DNA of 26,348 bases from an uncultured Collinsella sp. (GTDB lineage Bacteria > Actinomycetota > Coriobacteriia > Coriobacteriales > Coriobacteriaceae), in contig CAAENB010000047.1 of the NCBI GenBank assembly GCA_900757235.1, positions 1 through 26,348 on the forward strand, given 5' to 3'. Below, one piece after another: positions 1-8,512 of this stretch. The notes below the pieces were generated by a model that worked only from the letters and a program-made list of their open reading frames with translations, was not told the DNA's origin and did not search any database. The number at the start of each line of letters is the position of its first letter. Position 1 is the first letter of the stretch. Both the position numbers and the translations under genes were made by a program.

Positions 1-630
<630 letters not shown>

Positions 631-635
631 GGCAC

Positions 636-3600
636 TTACGCCTCCTTCTTGGTCGAAGCAACAGAGCTGGCAGCGACCACGGGCGCAACACCGCCCGCGA
701 CATCGAAGCGAGCGACATCCGCGGCGCTCGCGCGACCGGTCACAATGTCAAACGCCAGCTCCTCGGCCTGCGCATGCGTCTTGCCGACGGCCTCGGCGGC
801 GGCGACAATCGCCAGCACGCGCTCGTACTCGGTCGGAATGACCTTCACAAAGTGTTTGCTCATCGTCTCAAAGCTGTAGAGCAGCTTAATGCCGCGCGGG
901 CTCTGCGTCACGTCCACGTGCTCCTGGATGAGCTCGCGAATCTGCGCCAGCTCGCCGGCCGTCGGGGCTTTAAGCTCAACGCTCTCGTGGTTCACACGGG
1001 CATCGAGCGTGCCGTATTGGTCAAAGACATAAGCCACGCCACCCGTCATACCGGCGGCGAAGTTCTGCCCGACCTCGCCCAGGATGAGCGCCAGACCGCC
1101 CGTCATGTACTCGCAGCCATGGTTGCCGCAGCCCTCGACCACCACCGTGGCACCGGAGTTGCGTACGCCAAAGCGCTGGCCTGCCAGGCCGTTAATGAAG
1201 CCGCGGCCGCTCGTGGCGCCAAAGAACGCAACGTTGCCCACGATGATGTTCTCATCGAACTTGTAGGTCGCATGCGGGTTGGGGCGCACCGACACCTCGC
1301 CGCCCGAAAGGCCCTTGCCAAAGTAGTCGTTGGCGTCGCCGCACACGTTGAGCGTAATGCCGCGCGGCAGGAAGGCGCCAAAGCTCTGACCAGCCGAGCC
1401 GTCGCAATCGATAGTGATGGAGCCGGCGGGCAGGCCCTCGGGATGCGCCTTGGTCACCGCATTGCCCAAGATGGTGCCCACGCAACGGTTAACGTTGGCG
1501 ATGTCGGCATGGAAGCGAATCGGGCGCAGGTGCGCGCGAGCGTCGGCCGTGTAGGGCACAAACAGCGTGGAGTCGAGCGTCTTGTCGAGCTCGCTGTCCG
1601 CAGCCATCTGCGGCAGGAAGTGACGGCCGTCGGCACCCGGGATGTGGGCACCAAACTCACAGGTCGCGCTCGCCAGCACGGGCGTCAGATCGAGCAGGTT
1701 GGCCTTACGGTTGCCCGGGACCTCAATCTGGCGCAAGCACTCGGGATGGCCGACCATCTCGTCGACGGTGCGGAAGCCCAGGCTCGCCATGACCTCGCGC
1801 AGCTGCTCGGCAACAAAGAGCATAAAGTGCTCGACGTGCTCGGGCTTACCGCGGAAGCCGTGACGCAGGCGGCAGTTTTGCGTCGCGATGCCGGCCGGGC
1901 AGGTGTCCTGCTGGCAGTCGCGCTGCATGAGGCAACCCATGGAGATGAGCGGCATGGTCGCAAAGCCAAACTCCTCGGCGCCCAGCAAGCAGGCGACGGC
2001 GACGTCGGTGCCGTCCATGAGCTTGCCGTCGGCCTCGAGCACCACGCGGGAGCGCAGGCCGTTTTGCAGCAGCGTCTGCTGGGCCTCGGCAAGACCGAGC
2101 TCCAGCGGCAGACCCGCGTGCCAGATCGAATCGCGAGCAGCGGCACCTGAGCCGCCGTTGTGGCCGCTGATCAAAATCTTGTCGGCAGCGCCCTTGGCAA
2201 CGCCGGTGGCGATGGTGCCGACGCCGGCCTCGCTGACCAGCTTGACCGACACGCGCGCGCCGGGGTTGGCGTTCTTAAGGTCAAAGATCAGCTCTGCCAG
2301 GTCCTCGATGGAGTAGATGTCGTGGTGCGGCGGAGGCGAGATCAGGCCGATGCCGGGCGTGGACTGACGGACCTCGGCAATCCAGGGGTAGACCTTCTTG
2401 CCGGGCAGGTGACCGCCCTCGCCGGGCTTGGCGCCCTGGGCCATCTTGATCTGAATCTCGAAGGCGCTGCACAGGTAGCGGCTCGTCACGCCAAAGCGCG
2501 CACTTGCCACCTGCTTGATCGCGGAGTTCTTGGAGTCGCCGTTAGCCAGCGGGGTCTCGCGACGCGGGTCCTCGCCGCCCTCGCCGGAGTTGGAACGGCC
2601 GTGCAGGCGGTTCATGGCGATGGCCATGCACTCGTGTGCCTCTTTGCTAATGGAGCCATACGACATGGCACCGGTGTTAAAGCGGCAGACGATGTTGAGC
2701 GCGGGTTCGACCTCGTCAAGCGCCACCGGAGTGCGGCCGCTGGCATTAAAGTCGAGCAAGTCGCGCAGGCGCACGGCACGACCGGTGCGGTGCAGGCGGG
2801 CGCTGTACTCCTTAAAGGTGTCGTAGCTGTCCTCACGGCAGGCGGTCTGCAACAAGTAGACAGTCTGCGGATCGATGAGGTGGTCCTCGCCGCCGAGCGG
2901 GCGCCACTTGGTCAGACCCAGCGTGGGCAGCTGATCGGGTGCCGGGCTCTTAAGGATAGCGAGCGCGGCGTCGTAGCGCTCGTTTTGCTCGCGCTCGACG
3001 TCCTCGATACCCATACCGCCCACACGGCTCACCGTGCCGGCAAAGTATGCGTTGACGAACTCCGGCGTAAAGCCCACGGCCTCGAATATCTGCGCCGAAT
3101 GGTAGCTCTGCACCGTGGAGATGCCCATCTTGGACATGATGGAAACGATGCCGGCGGTCGCAGCCTTGTTGTAGTTGGCGATGCCCTGCTCGGCCGTCAC
3201 GTCCAGATCGCCGCGTGCCGCCAGATCGCGGATGCACGTATGCGCGTTATACGGATAGATGCCGCTCGCGGAGTAGCCCACCAGTGCCGCAAAGTCGTGC
3301 GGGGACACGGCGTCGCCGCACTCCACCACGATGTCGGCAAAGGTACGCACGCCGGCACGGATCAGGTGGTTGTGCACGCAGCCCACGGCGAGCAGCGACG
3401 GCACGGGCACCTCGCCCGCAGCGGCACGGTCGCTCAGCACCACGATGTTCACGCCATCGCGAACCGCAGCCTCGACGTCCTCGGCAAGCTGCTTGAGCGC
3501 AGCCTGCAGCGCGCCCTCGCCGGCATCGCGGCGGTAGACGGCACGGAAACGGCGGGTCTTAAAGCCCACGCGGTCGATGGCGCAGATGCGATCGAACTCC

Positions 3601-5327
3601 CCCTCGCTCAGCAACGGGCGCTCCAAGCGCACCAGCTGACAGGCCGTGCGGGAATCCTCGAGCAAGTTGCCGTGGTTGCCCAGGTAGAGCGTGGTCGAAG
3701 TCACCATATGCTCGCGCAGGGCGTCGATCGGCGGATTCGTGACCTGGGCGAACAGCTGATAGAAGTAGTCGAAGAACGAGCGCGTCTTCTTGGACAGGCA
3801 GGCCAGCGGCGCATCGATACCCATCGAGGCGAGCGGCGCCTTGCCCTGCTGGGCCATGGGACGCACGACCTCGTCGACGTCATCCCAGTGATACCCAAGC
3901 TTAGCCATGCGCACGGCGGCGGGCACCTCGGCGTCCTCGGCGGGCGTTGCCGCAACGAGCTCATCGAGCGCGTCAACGGTCAGCGTCTCCTCGGCAATCC
4001 AATCACGGTAGGGCTTTTCCTTAGCGTAACGGGCGCGCAGCTCGTCGTTGTAGATGACGCGACCGCGGGCAAAGTCGACCTCGAGCATCTGGCCTGGTCC
4101 CAGGCAGCCGCTCGTCAGGATGTTCTCGGGGCTCACCTCGATGGTGCCCACCTCGCTTGCCAGCATAAAGCGACCGTCGCGCGTCACATAGTAGCGGGCA
4201 GGACGCAAGCCGTTACGGTCGAGGGCGGCACCCAGCGTGCGACCGTCGGTAAAGGCGATGGCCGCCGGGCCATCCCACGGCTCCATGAGCATGGACTGGT
4301 AAGCGTCGTAGGCGCGGCGCTCCTCACTCAGGCTGTCGTTGTGGTCCCACGGCTCGGGCAGCAACATGGACGCGGCACGCGTGAGCGGGCGACCGTTCAT
4401 GACCAAAAATTCGAGCACGTTATCCAGAATCGCGGAGTCGGAGCCCTCGCGGTTGATGATGGGCATCACGCGCTCAAGATCGTGCTGCAGCACGGGGCTG
4501 TACAGGTTGGGCTCGCGGGCGCGAATCCAGTTGACATTGCCCTTGAGGGTGTTGATCTCGCCGTTGTGGATGATAAAGCGGTTGGGGTGCGCGCGCTCCC
4601 AGCTGGGCGTGGTGTTGGTGGAGTAGCGCGAATGGACGAGCGCCACGGCCGTCTTGACGGCGGCATCGTTAAGATCGATGAAGAAGCGGCGCATCTGCGT
4701 GGCGACCAGCATACCCTTGTACACGATAGTGCGCGAGCTCATGGAGCACACATAGAAGATCTTGTCGCGCAGGGCAAACTCGGCGTCGGCCTTCTTCTCG
4801 ATGGTGCGGCGGCACACGTACAGGCGGCGCTCAAAGGCGTCACCTGCCGGCGTGTCGTCCGGACGGCCCAGGAAGGCCTGCAGGATAGTAGGCATGCAGG
4901 CGCGGGCCGTCTCGCCCAGGTCGTGCGGGTCGACCGGCACCTCGCGCCAAAACAGCAGCGGCACGCCGGCCTCGGCGCAGCCCTCCTCAAACACGCGGCG
5001 GGCATCCTCTACGCCCTTGTCGTCCTGCGGGAAGAACAGCATGGCCACGCCATAGTCGCCCTCTGCCGGCAGAATCTGGCCGCACTTTTGAGCCTCTTTA
5101 CGGAAAAAGTGATGCGGAACCTGGAACAGGATGCCAGCGCCGTCGCCGGTGTTCTTCTCGAGTCCCGTGCCACCACGGTGCTCCAAGTTAACCAGAATGG
5201 ACAGTGCGTCGTCCAGGATCTGGTGATGGCGCTCGCCGTTGATATCGACAAGCGCGCCGATGCCACATGCATCGTGGTCGAATTCGGGGCGATAAAGGCC
5301 CTGCTGCTGAGCGGAATCTGCCTGCAT
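636..5327 (-). CDS. gltB: Glutamate synthase large (alpha) subunit
   Basis: GltB converts glutamine plus 2-oxoglutarate into two glutamates and is the core of the GS-GOGAT ammonia-assimilation route. The 1563-residue product is of normal family length. It begins with a short propeptide ending HDA before Cys21 (ACGIG), the expected N-terminal nucleophile of a class II glutamine amidotransferase. The amidotransferase domain covers roughly residues 21-430, followed by a central domain, an FMN-binding synthase domain (about 830-1200, with GEGGEDPRRE and PGEGGHLPG) and a GXGXG beta-helix domain at the C-terminus. The 3Fe-4S cluster cysteines are visible as C1132-x5-C1138-x4-C1143 (GCLMQRDCQQDTCPAG). 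The ATG at 5327 has a GGGGAGG ribosome site. gltD follows immediately. Long open frames on the opposite strand across this gene are shadows. Confidence 0.97.
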   Translation of the reverse strand: MQADSAQQQGLYRPEFDHDACGIGALVDINGERHHQILDDALSILVNLEHRGGTGLEKNTGDGAGILFQVPHHFFRKEAQKCGQILPAEGDYGVAMLFFPQDDKGVEDARRVFEEGCAEAGVPLLFWREVPVDPHDLGETARACMPTILQAFLGRPDDTPAGDAFERRLYVCRRTIEKKADAEFALRDKIFYVCSMSSRTIVYKGMLVATQMRRFFIDLNDAAVKTAVALVHSRYSTNTTPSWERAHPNRFIIHNGEINTLKGNVNWIRAREPNLYSPVLQHDLERVMPIINREGSDSAILDNVLEFLVMNGRPLTRAASMLLPEPWDHNDSLSEERRAYDAYQSMLMEPWDGPAAIAFTDGRTLGAALDRNGLRPARYYVTRDGRFMLASEVGTIEVSPENILTSGCLGPGQMLEVDFARGRVIYNDELRARYAKEKPYRDWIAEETLTVDALDELVAATPAEDAEVPAAVRMAKLGYHWDDVDEVVRPMAQQGKAPLASMGIDAPLACLSKKTRSFFDYFYQLFAQVTNPPIDALREHMVTSTTLYLGNHGNLLEDSRTACQLVRLERPLLSEGEFDRICAIDRVGFKTRRFRAVYRRDAGEGALQAALKQLAEDVEAAVRDGVNIVVLSDRAAAGEVPVPSLLAVGCVHNHLIRAGVRTFADIVVECGDAVSPHDFAALVGYSASGIYPYNAHTCIRDLAARGDLDVTAEQGIANYNKAATAGIVSIMSKMGISTVQSYHSAQIFEAVGFTPEFVNAYFAGTVSRVGGMGIEDVEREQNERYDAALAILKSPAPDQLPTLGLTKWRPLGGEDHLIDPQTVYLLQTACREDSYDTFKEYSARLHRTGRAVRLRDLLDFNASGRTPVALDEVEPALNIVCRFNTGAMSYGSISKEAHECMAIAMNRLHGRSNSGEGGEDPRRETPLANGDSKNSAIKQVASARFGVTSRYLCSAFEIQIKMAQGAKPGEGGHLPGKKVYPWIAEVRQSTPGIGLISPPPHHDIYSIEDLAELIFDLKNANPGARVSVKLVSEAGVGTIATGVAKGAADKILISGHNGGSGAAARDSIWHAGLPLELGLAEAQQTLLQNGLRSRVVLEADGKLMDGTDVAVACLLGAEEFGFATMPLISMGCLMQRDCQQDTCPAGIATQNCRLRHGFRGKPEHVEHFMLFVAEQLREVMASLGFRTVDEMVGHPECLRQIEVPGNRKANLLDLTPVLASATCEFGAHIPGADGRHFLPQMAADSELDKTLDSTLFVPYTADARAHLRPIRFHADIANVNRCVGTILGNAVTKAHPEGLPAGSITIDCDGSAGQSFGAFLPRGITLNVCGDANDYFGKGLSGGEVSVRPNPHATYKFDENIIVGNVAFFGATSGRGFINGLAGQRFGVRNSGATVVVEGCGNHGCEYMTGGLALILGEVGQNFAAGMTGGVAYVFDQYGTLDARVNHESVELKAPTAGELAQIRELIQEHVDVTQSPRGIKLLYSFETMSKHFVKVIPTEYERVLAIVAAAEAVGKTHAQAEELAFDIVTGRASAADVARFDVAGGVAPVVAASSVASTKKEA

Positions 5328-5511
5328 CGCGATCCTCCCCTAGATATTAGACAGTCAGTTGAATAGGCATACTAGGAGCATCGCCGGCCCGTTGTGTTTC
5401 CCGCCCGTTTCGAAACAATCGCGTAACGCACGCCCTACGAGTGGACACCGCCGACCTCAAGGACAACGACAAGGGCCCCAAGTTCGACCTGTAAACTCAC
5501 CGCTTCAAACA

Positions 5512-5566
5512 TCTCAATCTGTAACAGGAAGGTCCGGTTTTGGCGGTCAGCTGTTACAGATCGAGA
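5512..5566 (+). repeat. 55-bp palindromic repeat, copy A
   Basis: The unit has a 15-nt left arm TCTCAATCTGTAACA, a 25-nt core and a 15-nt right arm TGTTACAGATCGAGA, the inverse of the left arm with one mismatch. The core carries GGTCCGGTTTT in place of the GACCC..TTT seen in the other four copies. The next unit starts exactly 80 bp downstream. Confidence 0.92.
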
Positions 5567-5591
5567 TTTTCCATAGGACCATTTCTTCCTG

Positions 5592-5646
5592 TCTCGATCT
5601 GTAACACCTAGACCCAATTTCCATCCCTAGTTAATACAGATCAAGA
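5592..5646 (+). repeat. 55-bp palindromic repeat, copy B
   Basis: The left arm TCTCGATCTGTAACA matches the consensus exactly. The 25-nt core contains GACCCAATTT and the right arm TAATACAGATCAAGA is degenerate. It starts exactly 80 bp after copy A, leaving a 25-bp spacer (5567-5591). Its orientation, judged from the asymmetric core, is the same as in the copies near 8 kb. Confidence 0.9.
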
Positions 5647-5704
5647 CATTTCGGCAATCCCCTTTCACCGTCCCATTCAAATACAACAATTTTGTTAGTC
5701 ATGG

Positions 5705-5733
5705 TTAACTTTTTAGCATAAAACGGGTATCCT
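5705..5733 (+). promoter_or_regulatory. Candidate sigma-70 promoter of gpmA
   Basis: TTAACT (5705-5710) and TATCCT (5728-5733) are separated by 17 bp, each matching 4 of 6 consensus bases. The predicted start lies about 45 nt before the gpmA ATG and downstream of the repeat pair. This is a pattern match only. Confidence 0.45.
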
Positions 5734-5785
5734 TTGCGGCGTCAAGCAAACGGCACGCACACCGTGCCAGATCAAGGAGGCCCCT

Positions 5786-6559
5786 ATGGCGCACCGAGCA
5801 GACCGACAGACAATGCAACTTGTCCTTATCCGTCACGGAGAATCCGAGTGGAACAAACTCAACCTGTTCACCGGCTGGACCGACGTAGAACTCACCGACA
5901 CGGGCCGCGAAGAAGCCGCAGCAGGCGGTCGAGCCCTCAAAGAAGCGGGCTTCGACTTCGACGTCTGCTACACCTCGCGTCTCAAGCGCGCAATTCACAC
6001 CCTCGACATCGTGCTCGGCCAAATGGATCGCGAGTGGTTGCCCGTCATCAAATCCTGGAAGCTCAACGAGCGCCACTACGGAGCGTTGCAGGGTCTCAAC
6101 AAGGCCGATGCCGCAGCGGAGCACGGCGACGAGCAGGTGCTCATCTGGCGCCGCTCCTTCGATGTCTGCCCGCCGGCACTCGAGCCGAACGACGCGCGCG
6201 ATCCCCACACCTAGGAGCAATACCGTGATGTCGCGCCCGATCAGCTGCCCTATACCGAATGCCTCAAGGACACGATCGCCCGCGCCTGGCCCTATTTCGA
6301 AGACGAGATTCGCCCCCAGATGCTCGCCGGCAAGCGCGTACTCATCGCCGCACACGGCAACTCCCTGCGCTCACTCGTCATGAAGCTCGAGCACCTCACG
6401 CCCGAGGAGATCCTCAAGGTCAACATCCCCACCGGCGTGCCGCTCGTCTACACCTTCGATACCGATTTCAATGTCCTCGACAAGCGCTACATCGGCGACC
6501 CGGCGACCATCGCCGCCAAGATCGACGCCGTGGCCAATCAGGGCAAAGCGCACAAGTAG
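5786..6559 (+). pseudogene. gpmA: 2,3-bisphosphoglycerate-dependent phosphoglycerate mutase, interrupted by in-frame TAG
   Basis: GpmA interconverts 3- and 2-phosphoglycerate in glycolysis. Reading from the ATG at 5786 (AAGGAGG 5 nt upstream) gives the histidine-phosphatase start LIRHGESEWN, with the phosphate-accepting His, followed by LNERHYGALQGLNK. A TAG codon at 6212-6214 then stops translation after 142 residues. The same frame continues without any shift as EQYRDVAPDQLPYTE, the second catalytic motif IAAHGNSLRSL, NIPTGVPLVY, and a natural stop at 6557-6559. With the TAG read through, the product would be 257 aa, close to the roughly 250 aa of the family. Family alignment suggests the codon was CAG (Gln), so one C-to-T change is enough. 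The truncated protein lacks the second active-site His and should be inactive. A sequencing error, a strain-specific nonsense mutation and suppression cannot be told apart here. An internal start at Met10 (5813) is possible but lacks a ribosome site. Confidence 0.88.
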
Positions 6560-6634
6560 CCCCAACCCAAATCCGACGCGTGGCGCCGCACGACCCAGAT
6601 GCGACGTCACGCCGCCCATACGCAGGAGCGCACC

Positions 6635-7891
6635 ATGCTCAACCATCTCAAACAGCACTTTGGCTCCCGACGCACCGGTGGTCACGGAGGCCTAGACATT
6701 GCGCGGCATATCGGCCCCGGGCTGCTCGTGACCGTCGGCTTTATCGACCCGGGCAACTGGGCCTCCAATATGGCCGCGGGCTCGCAGTTTGGCTACGCGC
6801 TGCTGTGGATCGTCACGCTGTCCACGATTATGCTCATCGTGCTGCAGCACAACGCGGCGCACTTGGGCATCGCCACGGGCGCCTGCCTTGCCGAGGCCAC
6901 GACCCGCTTTCTCCCCCGCATCGTGGGACGCGCGGTGCTCGGCAGCGCCTATCTCGCGACCATCGCCACCGCCATGGCCGAAGTCCTGGGCGGCGCGATT
7001 GCCCTTCAAATGCTCTTTGGGCTGCCCGTGCGTGCGGGCTGCGTCATCGTGGCGGCAGTATCGATGGCGATGCTCATGACGAACTCCTACAAGCGAGCCG
7101 AACGCTGGATCATCGCCTTCGTAGGCGTGGTAGGACTCTCGTTTTTGGCCGAGCTTGCACTAGTCAAGGTCGACTGGCCGCAAGCCGCCGCAAGCTGGAT
7201 CACGCCCAGTATGCCTGCCGACTCGGCAACGATTATCGTGAGTGTCCTGGGTGCGGTCGTTATGCCACACAACCTTTTTCTGCACTCCGAGGTCATCCAA
7301 TCCATGCACTTCGAAGGCCAAGGCGAGCAGGTTATCGAAGAACGTCTGCGCTACGAGCTCTTTGACACGCTCTTTTCGATGGGCGTGGGCTGGGCAATCA
7401 ACTCGGCCATGGTCATCCTGGCCGCAACGACCTTCTTTGCGCACGGCATGGTCGTAGACGACCTCGCCGTCGCAGCGGCCACGCTCTCCCCCATTCTGGG
7501 CCCGGCGAGCTCGACCATCTTTGCGGTAGCGCTGCTGTTCGCGGGACTATCGAGCAGCGTGACAGCGGGCATGGCGGCGGGAACCATCACTGCGGGCATG
7601 TTCGACGAGGAATACGATATCCACGACCGACATTCCTCGATCGGGGTGGCGGCCTGTTTCGTCGGCGCAGTGACGGCGTGCCTGGTCGTCCCAAATCCTT
7701 TTGAAGGTCTCATCTGGAGTCAGGCACTGCTGTCGCTTCAGCTACCGATTACGGTCTTTGTGCTCATACGGCTCACCAGTTCACCCCGCGTTATGGGCAA
7801 ATACGCCAATTCGCGCCCGCTCAACGCGCTGCTCGTAGGGATTGGTGCCATCGTGACGATTCTCGATGTCGTGTTGTTGACAGGGATGTAA
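6635..7891 (+). CDS. mntH: Nramp-family divalent metal (Mn2+/Fe2+) transporter
   Basis: This is a 418-residue, roughly 11-segment membrane protein of the Nramp/MntH family, which imports Mn2+ or Fe2+ with protons. TM1 holds the metal-binding motif DPGNWASN and TM6 holds AVVMPHNLFLHS, giving the family's Asp/Asn and Ala-x-x-Met-Pro-His ligand sets. The chosen ATG at 6635 has AGGAG at 6624-6628. An in-frame ATG at 6599 would add 12 unlikely residues and lacks a site. The gene lies 75 nt after gpmA with no obvious terminator between, so it may share the gpmA promoter. No MntR-type regulator gene is next to it. Family assignment is firm; the choice between Mn2+ and Fe2+ is inferred. Confidence 0.93.
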   Translation: MLNHLKQHFGSRRTGGHGGLDIARHIGPGLLVTVGFIDPGNWASNMAAGSQFGYALLWIVTLSTIMLIVLQHNAAHLGIATGACLAEATTRFLPRIVGRAVLGSAYLATIATAMAEVLGGAIALQMLFGLPVRAGCVIVAAVSMAMLMTNSYKRAERWIIAFVGVVGLSFLAELALVKVDWPQAAASWITPSMPADSATIIVSVLGAVVMPHNLFLHSEVIQSMHFEGQGEQVIEERLRYELFDTLFSMGVGWAINSAMVILAATTFFAHGMVVDDLAVAAATLSPILGPASSTIFAVALLFAGLSSSVTAGMAAGTITAGMFDEEYDIHDRHSSIGVAACFVGAVTACLVVPNPFEGLIWSQALLSLQLPITVFVLIRLTSSPRVMGKYANSRPLNALLVGIGAIVTILDVVLLTGM

Positions 7892-7919
7892 TGGGACGGG
7901 GCACCTACCCAGGCAAACG

Positions 7920-7974
7920 TCTCGATCTGTAACATCTAGACCCGCTTTTGATGTCTAGATGTTACAGATCGAGA
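7920..7974 (+). repeat. 55-bp palindromic repeat, copy C
   Basis: The arms TCTCGATCTGTAACA and TGTTACAGATCGAGA are perfect inverses. The core starts TCTAGACCCGCTTTTG and ends GTCTAGA, so the pairing extends inward by several more bases (TCTAGA at both ends). This is the best-preserved copy. Confidence 0.95.
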
Positions 7975-7999
7975 TCATTCCGAGGGACAGCTCCGTTTG

Positions 8000-8054
8000 T
8001 CTCAATCTGTAACAAGTGGACCCAATTTCCACCGTTAGATGTTACAGATTGAGA
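8000..8054 (+). repeat. 55-bp palindromic repeat, copy D
   Basis: The arms TCTCAATCTGTAACA and TGTTACAGATTGAGA are perfectly complementary, with a compensating change relative to copy C (G-A on the left, C-T on the right). The core contains GGACCCAATTTCC. It starts exactly 80 bp after copy C. Confidence 0.95.
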
Positions 8055-8079
8055 TCTTCTTCCGGACGGTTTTGGTTTG

Positions 8080-8134
8080 TCTCGATCTGTAACAGGAAGA
8101 CCCGTTTTGAGCCGTTAGACGTTACAGATTAAGA
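8080..8134 (+). repeat. 55-bp palindromic repeat, copy E
   Basis: The left arm is TCTCGATCTGTAACA and the right arm CGTTACAGATTAAGA is slightly decayed. The core contains GACCCGTTTTGAG, a 13-mer that recurs in the palindrome at 11573-11620. It starts exactly 80 bp after copy D. Confidence 0.93.
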
Positions 8135-8183
8135 CAAAAGGTCGGCCGGACTCACAACAGACAGGATCGGCCAACAGCAACCG

Positions 8184-8207
8184 TGATCCCTTGGGGACGG
8201 AGGAAAA
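8184..8207 (+). repeat. Half copy of the GATCCCT-GGGGACG repeat family
   Basis: TGATCCCT(T)GGGGACG(G)AGGAAAA matches the left end of the element at 20382 at 22 of 24 positions (differences in brackets). No inverted partner arm is present nearby. It overlaps the U-tract of the rubredoxin terminator. Confidence 0.75.
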
Positions 8208-8239
8208 GGGCCCCGGCCGAGAATTCGACCGAGGCCCTT
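8204..8239 (-). terminator. Intrinsic terminator of the rubredoxin gene
   Basis: The stem AAGGGCC (8206-8212) pairs with GGCCCTT (8233-8239), and the inner pairs CGG/CCG and CGA/TCG extend it around a GAAT loop. On the minus strand the hairpin is followed by TTTT. It lies about 40 nt after the rubredoxin stop. Confidence 0.85.
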
Positions 8240-8279
8240 GGACAGAGCTATGCGTTGATACGAGCCGTGTGTCTGCGAG

Positions 8280-8423
8280 CTACTCCTCGACGAGCTCAAA
8301 CTGATCGGGACCGACGCCACACACCGGGCACACATAATCCTCGGGCAGCTCGGGCGTATCGACCTCAACCTCGTAACCGCAAACGACGCACACGAACTTA
8401 TACGTCTTCTTCTCCTCAGCCAT
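8280..8423 (-). CDS. Small rubredoxin-like electron carrier (47 aa)
   Basis: This gene is too short for most ORF callers. The 47-residue product begins MAEEKKTYKFVCVVCGYE and carries the two rubredoxin knuckles C12-x2-C15-G-Y and C32-P-V-C35-G, which bind one iron with four cysteines, followed by GPDQFELVEE. The two pairs are only 16 residues apart, closer to the rubredoxin domain of rubrerythrins and NADH:rubredoxin fusions than to classical 52-54 aa rubredoxins. The ATG at 8423 has GAGAGGAG at good spacing. It follows the flavin reductase gene by 89 nt on the same strand and has its own promoter candidate and a strong terminator. The likely role is carrying electrons to oxygen- or NO-reducing enzymes in an anaerobe; the partner is inferred. 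Confidence 0.93.
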   Translation of the reverse strand: MAEEKKTYKFVCVVCGYEVEVDTPELPEDYVCPVCGVGPDQFELVEE

Positions 8424-8467
8424 GATGTTCTCCTCTCAAACGCGACTGGTGATGTACTTCATTTATC

Positions 8468-8495
8468 AGTATAGATTCTCAATAATATAATGCAA
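8468..8495 (-). promoter_or_regulatory. Candidate promoter of the rubredoxin gene
   Basis: On the minus strand TTGCAT (8490-8495) and TATACT (8468-8473) are 16 bp apart in an AT-rich pocket (8460-8512) that stands out from the GC-rich surroundings. The predicted start leaves a leader of roughly 38 nt before the ATG. Confidence 0.55.
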
Positions 8496-8512
8496 GTATT
8501 TTTAAAACATTT

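Larger units (their letters stand above)
5328..5785. other. Divergent gltB/gpmA intergenic region
   Basis: This 458-nt gap separates the gltB start (minus) from the gpmA start (plus). It contains two 55-bp palindromic repeats (5512-5566 and 5592-5646) and a gpmA promoter candidate near 5705-5733. At about 5426-5494 the plus strand reads like a coding tail ending in TAA (last residues DLKDNDKGPKFDL) with no credible start, possibly a remnant of a lost gene. I see no complete gene here. Confidence 0.6.
7892..8279. other. Gene-free region between convergent mntH and rubredoxin genes
   Basis: This 388-nt stretch contains three 55-bp palindromic repeats in tandem (7920-8134), a half copy of the GATCCCT/GGGGAC repeat (8184-8207) and the rubredoxin terminator (8204-8239). 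I found no coding sequence here. No separate intrinsic terminator for mntH is visible, so the repeat hairpins may serve that role. Confidence 0.7.

Noticed and set aside
2160..5366. 1068-aa open frame on the plus strand opposite gltB
   Set aside because: It is an antisense frame kept open by high G+C codon use. The minus strand encodes a full GltB with all catalytic motifs.
6212..6214. TAG in gpmA as a programmed pyrrolysine or suppressed codon
   Set aside because: Glutamine fits the family at this position, many genes in the window use TAG as an ordinary stop (for example 8280 and 24959), and no pyl genes are visible.
6320..6559. Separate 79-aa gene from the second half of gpmA
   Set aside because: It begins at an internal Met with no ribosome site and is plainly the C-terminal half of the mutase.
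7920..8134. The regularly spaced repeats look like a short CRISPR array
   Set aside because: The units are long palindromes with a conserved asymmetric core, the 25-bp spacers resemble one another, the same layout occurs at another locus with two units, and no cas gene is present.
8470..8495. Fur- or PerR-like box in the rubredoxin promoter (TTGAGAATC region)
   Set aside because: Only one half resembles a Fur-type site and there is no convincing dyad, so it is kept only as a promoter candidate.
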